Shown here in pieces: positions 63,939 to 64,000 of a stretch of DNA of 64,000 nt. Below the pieces are notes generated by a model. It made no database searches. It had not been told where the DNA came from and worked only from the letters and a program-made list of their open reading frames with translations. The position numbers and the translations under genes are program-made. Source of the DNA: Sulfurimonas sp. (GTDB taxonomy: Bacteria > Campylobacterota > Campylobacteria > Campylobacterales > Sulfurimonadaceae); assembly GCF_026988655.1 (NCBI RefSeq), contig NZ_JALSKT010000049.1, positions 1 through 64,000 on the forward strand, in the 5' to 3' direction. How positions within the stretch are numbered: position 1 is the stretch's first letter; every line of letters starts with the position of its first letter.

Positions 63939-64000
63939 AAGAGTCCATTGATCTGCGCATCACTATCCATCATAAACAGAGCATTGTTTACTACTTCATC
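63935..64000 (-). CDS. C-terminal end of a further gene (partial)
   Basis: On the minus strand the last 66 bases read DEVVNNALFMMDSDAQINGLF followed by TAG. The start is beyond the window. Too short to name. The stop overlaps the MFS stop by four bases, as at other convergent pairs here. Confidence 0.5.
   Translation of the reverse strand, partial: DEVVNNALFMMDSDAQINGLF

Overview
The window looks like chromosomal DNA of a sulfur-oxidising Campylobacterota (formerly Epsilonproteobacteria), most probably Sulfurimonas or a close relative. It is AT-rich, gene-dense and has short overlaps between genes. It carries a SoxCDYZ sulfur-dehydrogenase cluster without SoxXAB (as in the split sox layout of Sulfurimonas), the rnc-aroC pair seen in this group, NifS/NifU as the Fe-S assembly pair, and many c-type cytochromes and c-di-GMP enzymes. 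I saw no rRNA, tRNA, CRISPR array or intact insertion sequence.

Layout. 1-4.2 kb (+): conserved small protein, TPR/zinc-ribbon protein, RNase III, chorismate synthase, DUF4395 membrane protein. 4.2-9.4 kb (-): DUF302-like lipoprotein, MOSC protein, soxCDYZ. 9.4-15.5 kb (-): short toxin/antitoxin-like pair, DUF2231 membrane protein, helical protein, DUF493 protein, moaC, mobA, OmpA-type porin, LeuC. 15.5-20.6 kb (-): MauG/CCP-type dihaem peroxidase, cupredoxin and dihaem cytochrome c, then a LolD/FtsX-type ABC transporter with a cysteine-motif membrane protein. 20.6-24.6 kb (-): chemoreceptor, unknown protein, diguanylate cyclase. 24.8-31.3 kb (+): nifS, nifU, 2OG-Fe(II) oxygenase, TrmH-type methyltransferase, EAL-HDOD protein, DbpA-type helicase. 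31.3-45.2 kb: housekeeping and accessory genes, including ABC-F, FIST-GGDEF, a Cys/Lys-rich secreted peptide, TraT, DoxX, FMN glutamate-synthase-like protein, a gluconate-dehydrogenase-like GMC pair and a broken Fic gene. 45.4-54.4 kb (+): AAA ATPase, then a four-gene SMC operon of MksBEFG/Wadjet type, running directly into a two-component system. 54.4-64 kb: heavy-metal-binding protein, CusA-type RND pump, a large 5'-nucleotidase fusion lipoprotein, TauE, MFS transporter, and the end of one more gene.

Most notable signals. (1) The octamer AAACGCAG, almost always followed by a pyrimidine, occurs 36 times by hand count, 18 per strand, always inside genes and in five of six reading frames. This is far above chance and resembles a DNA-uptake-type or other genome-wide signal. 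(2) The 45.4-54.4 kb operon looks like a divergent Wadjet/MksBEFG plasmid-defence system, with an extra AAA ATPase in front and a translationally overlapping two-component system behind. (3) A Tat-signal-bearing Fic protein has a TGA exactly where the last arginine of the Fic motif should be. (4) There is a 72-bp MITE-like element with 11-bp direct repeats, and a perfect 21-bp inverted repeat shared by two promoters about 30 kb apart.
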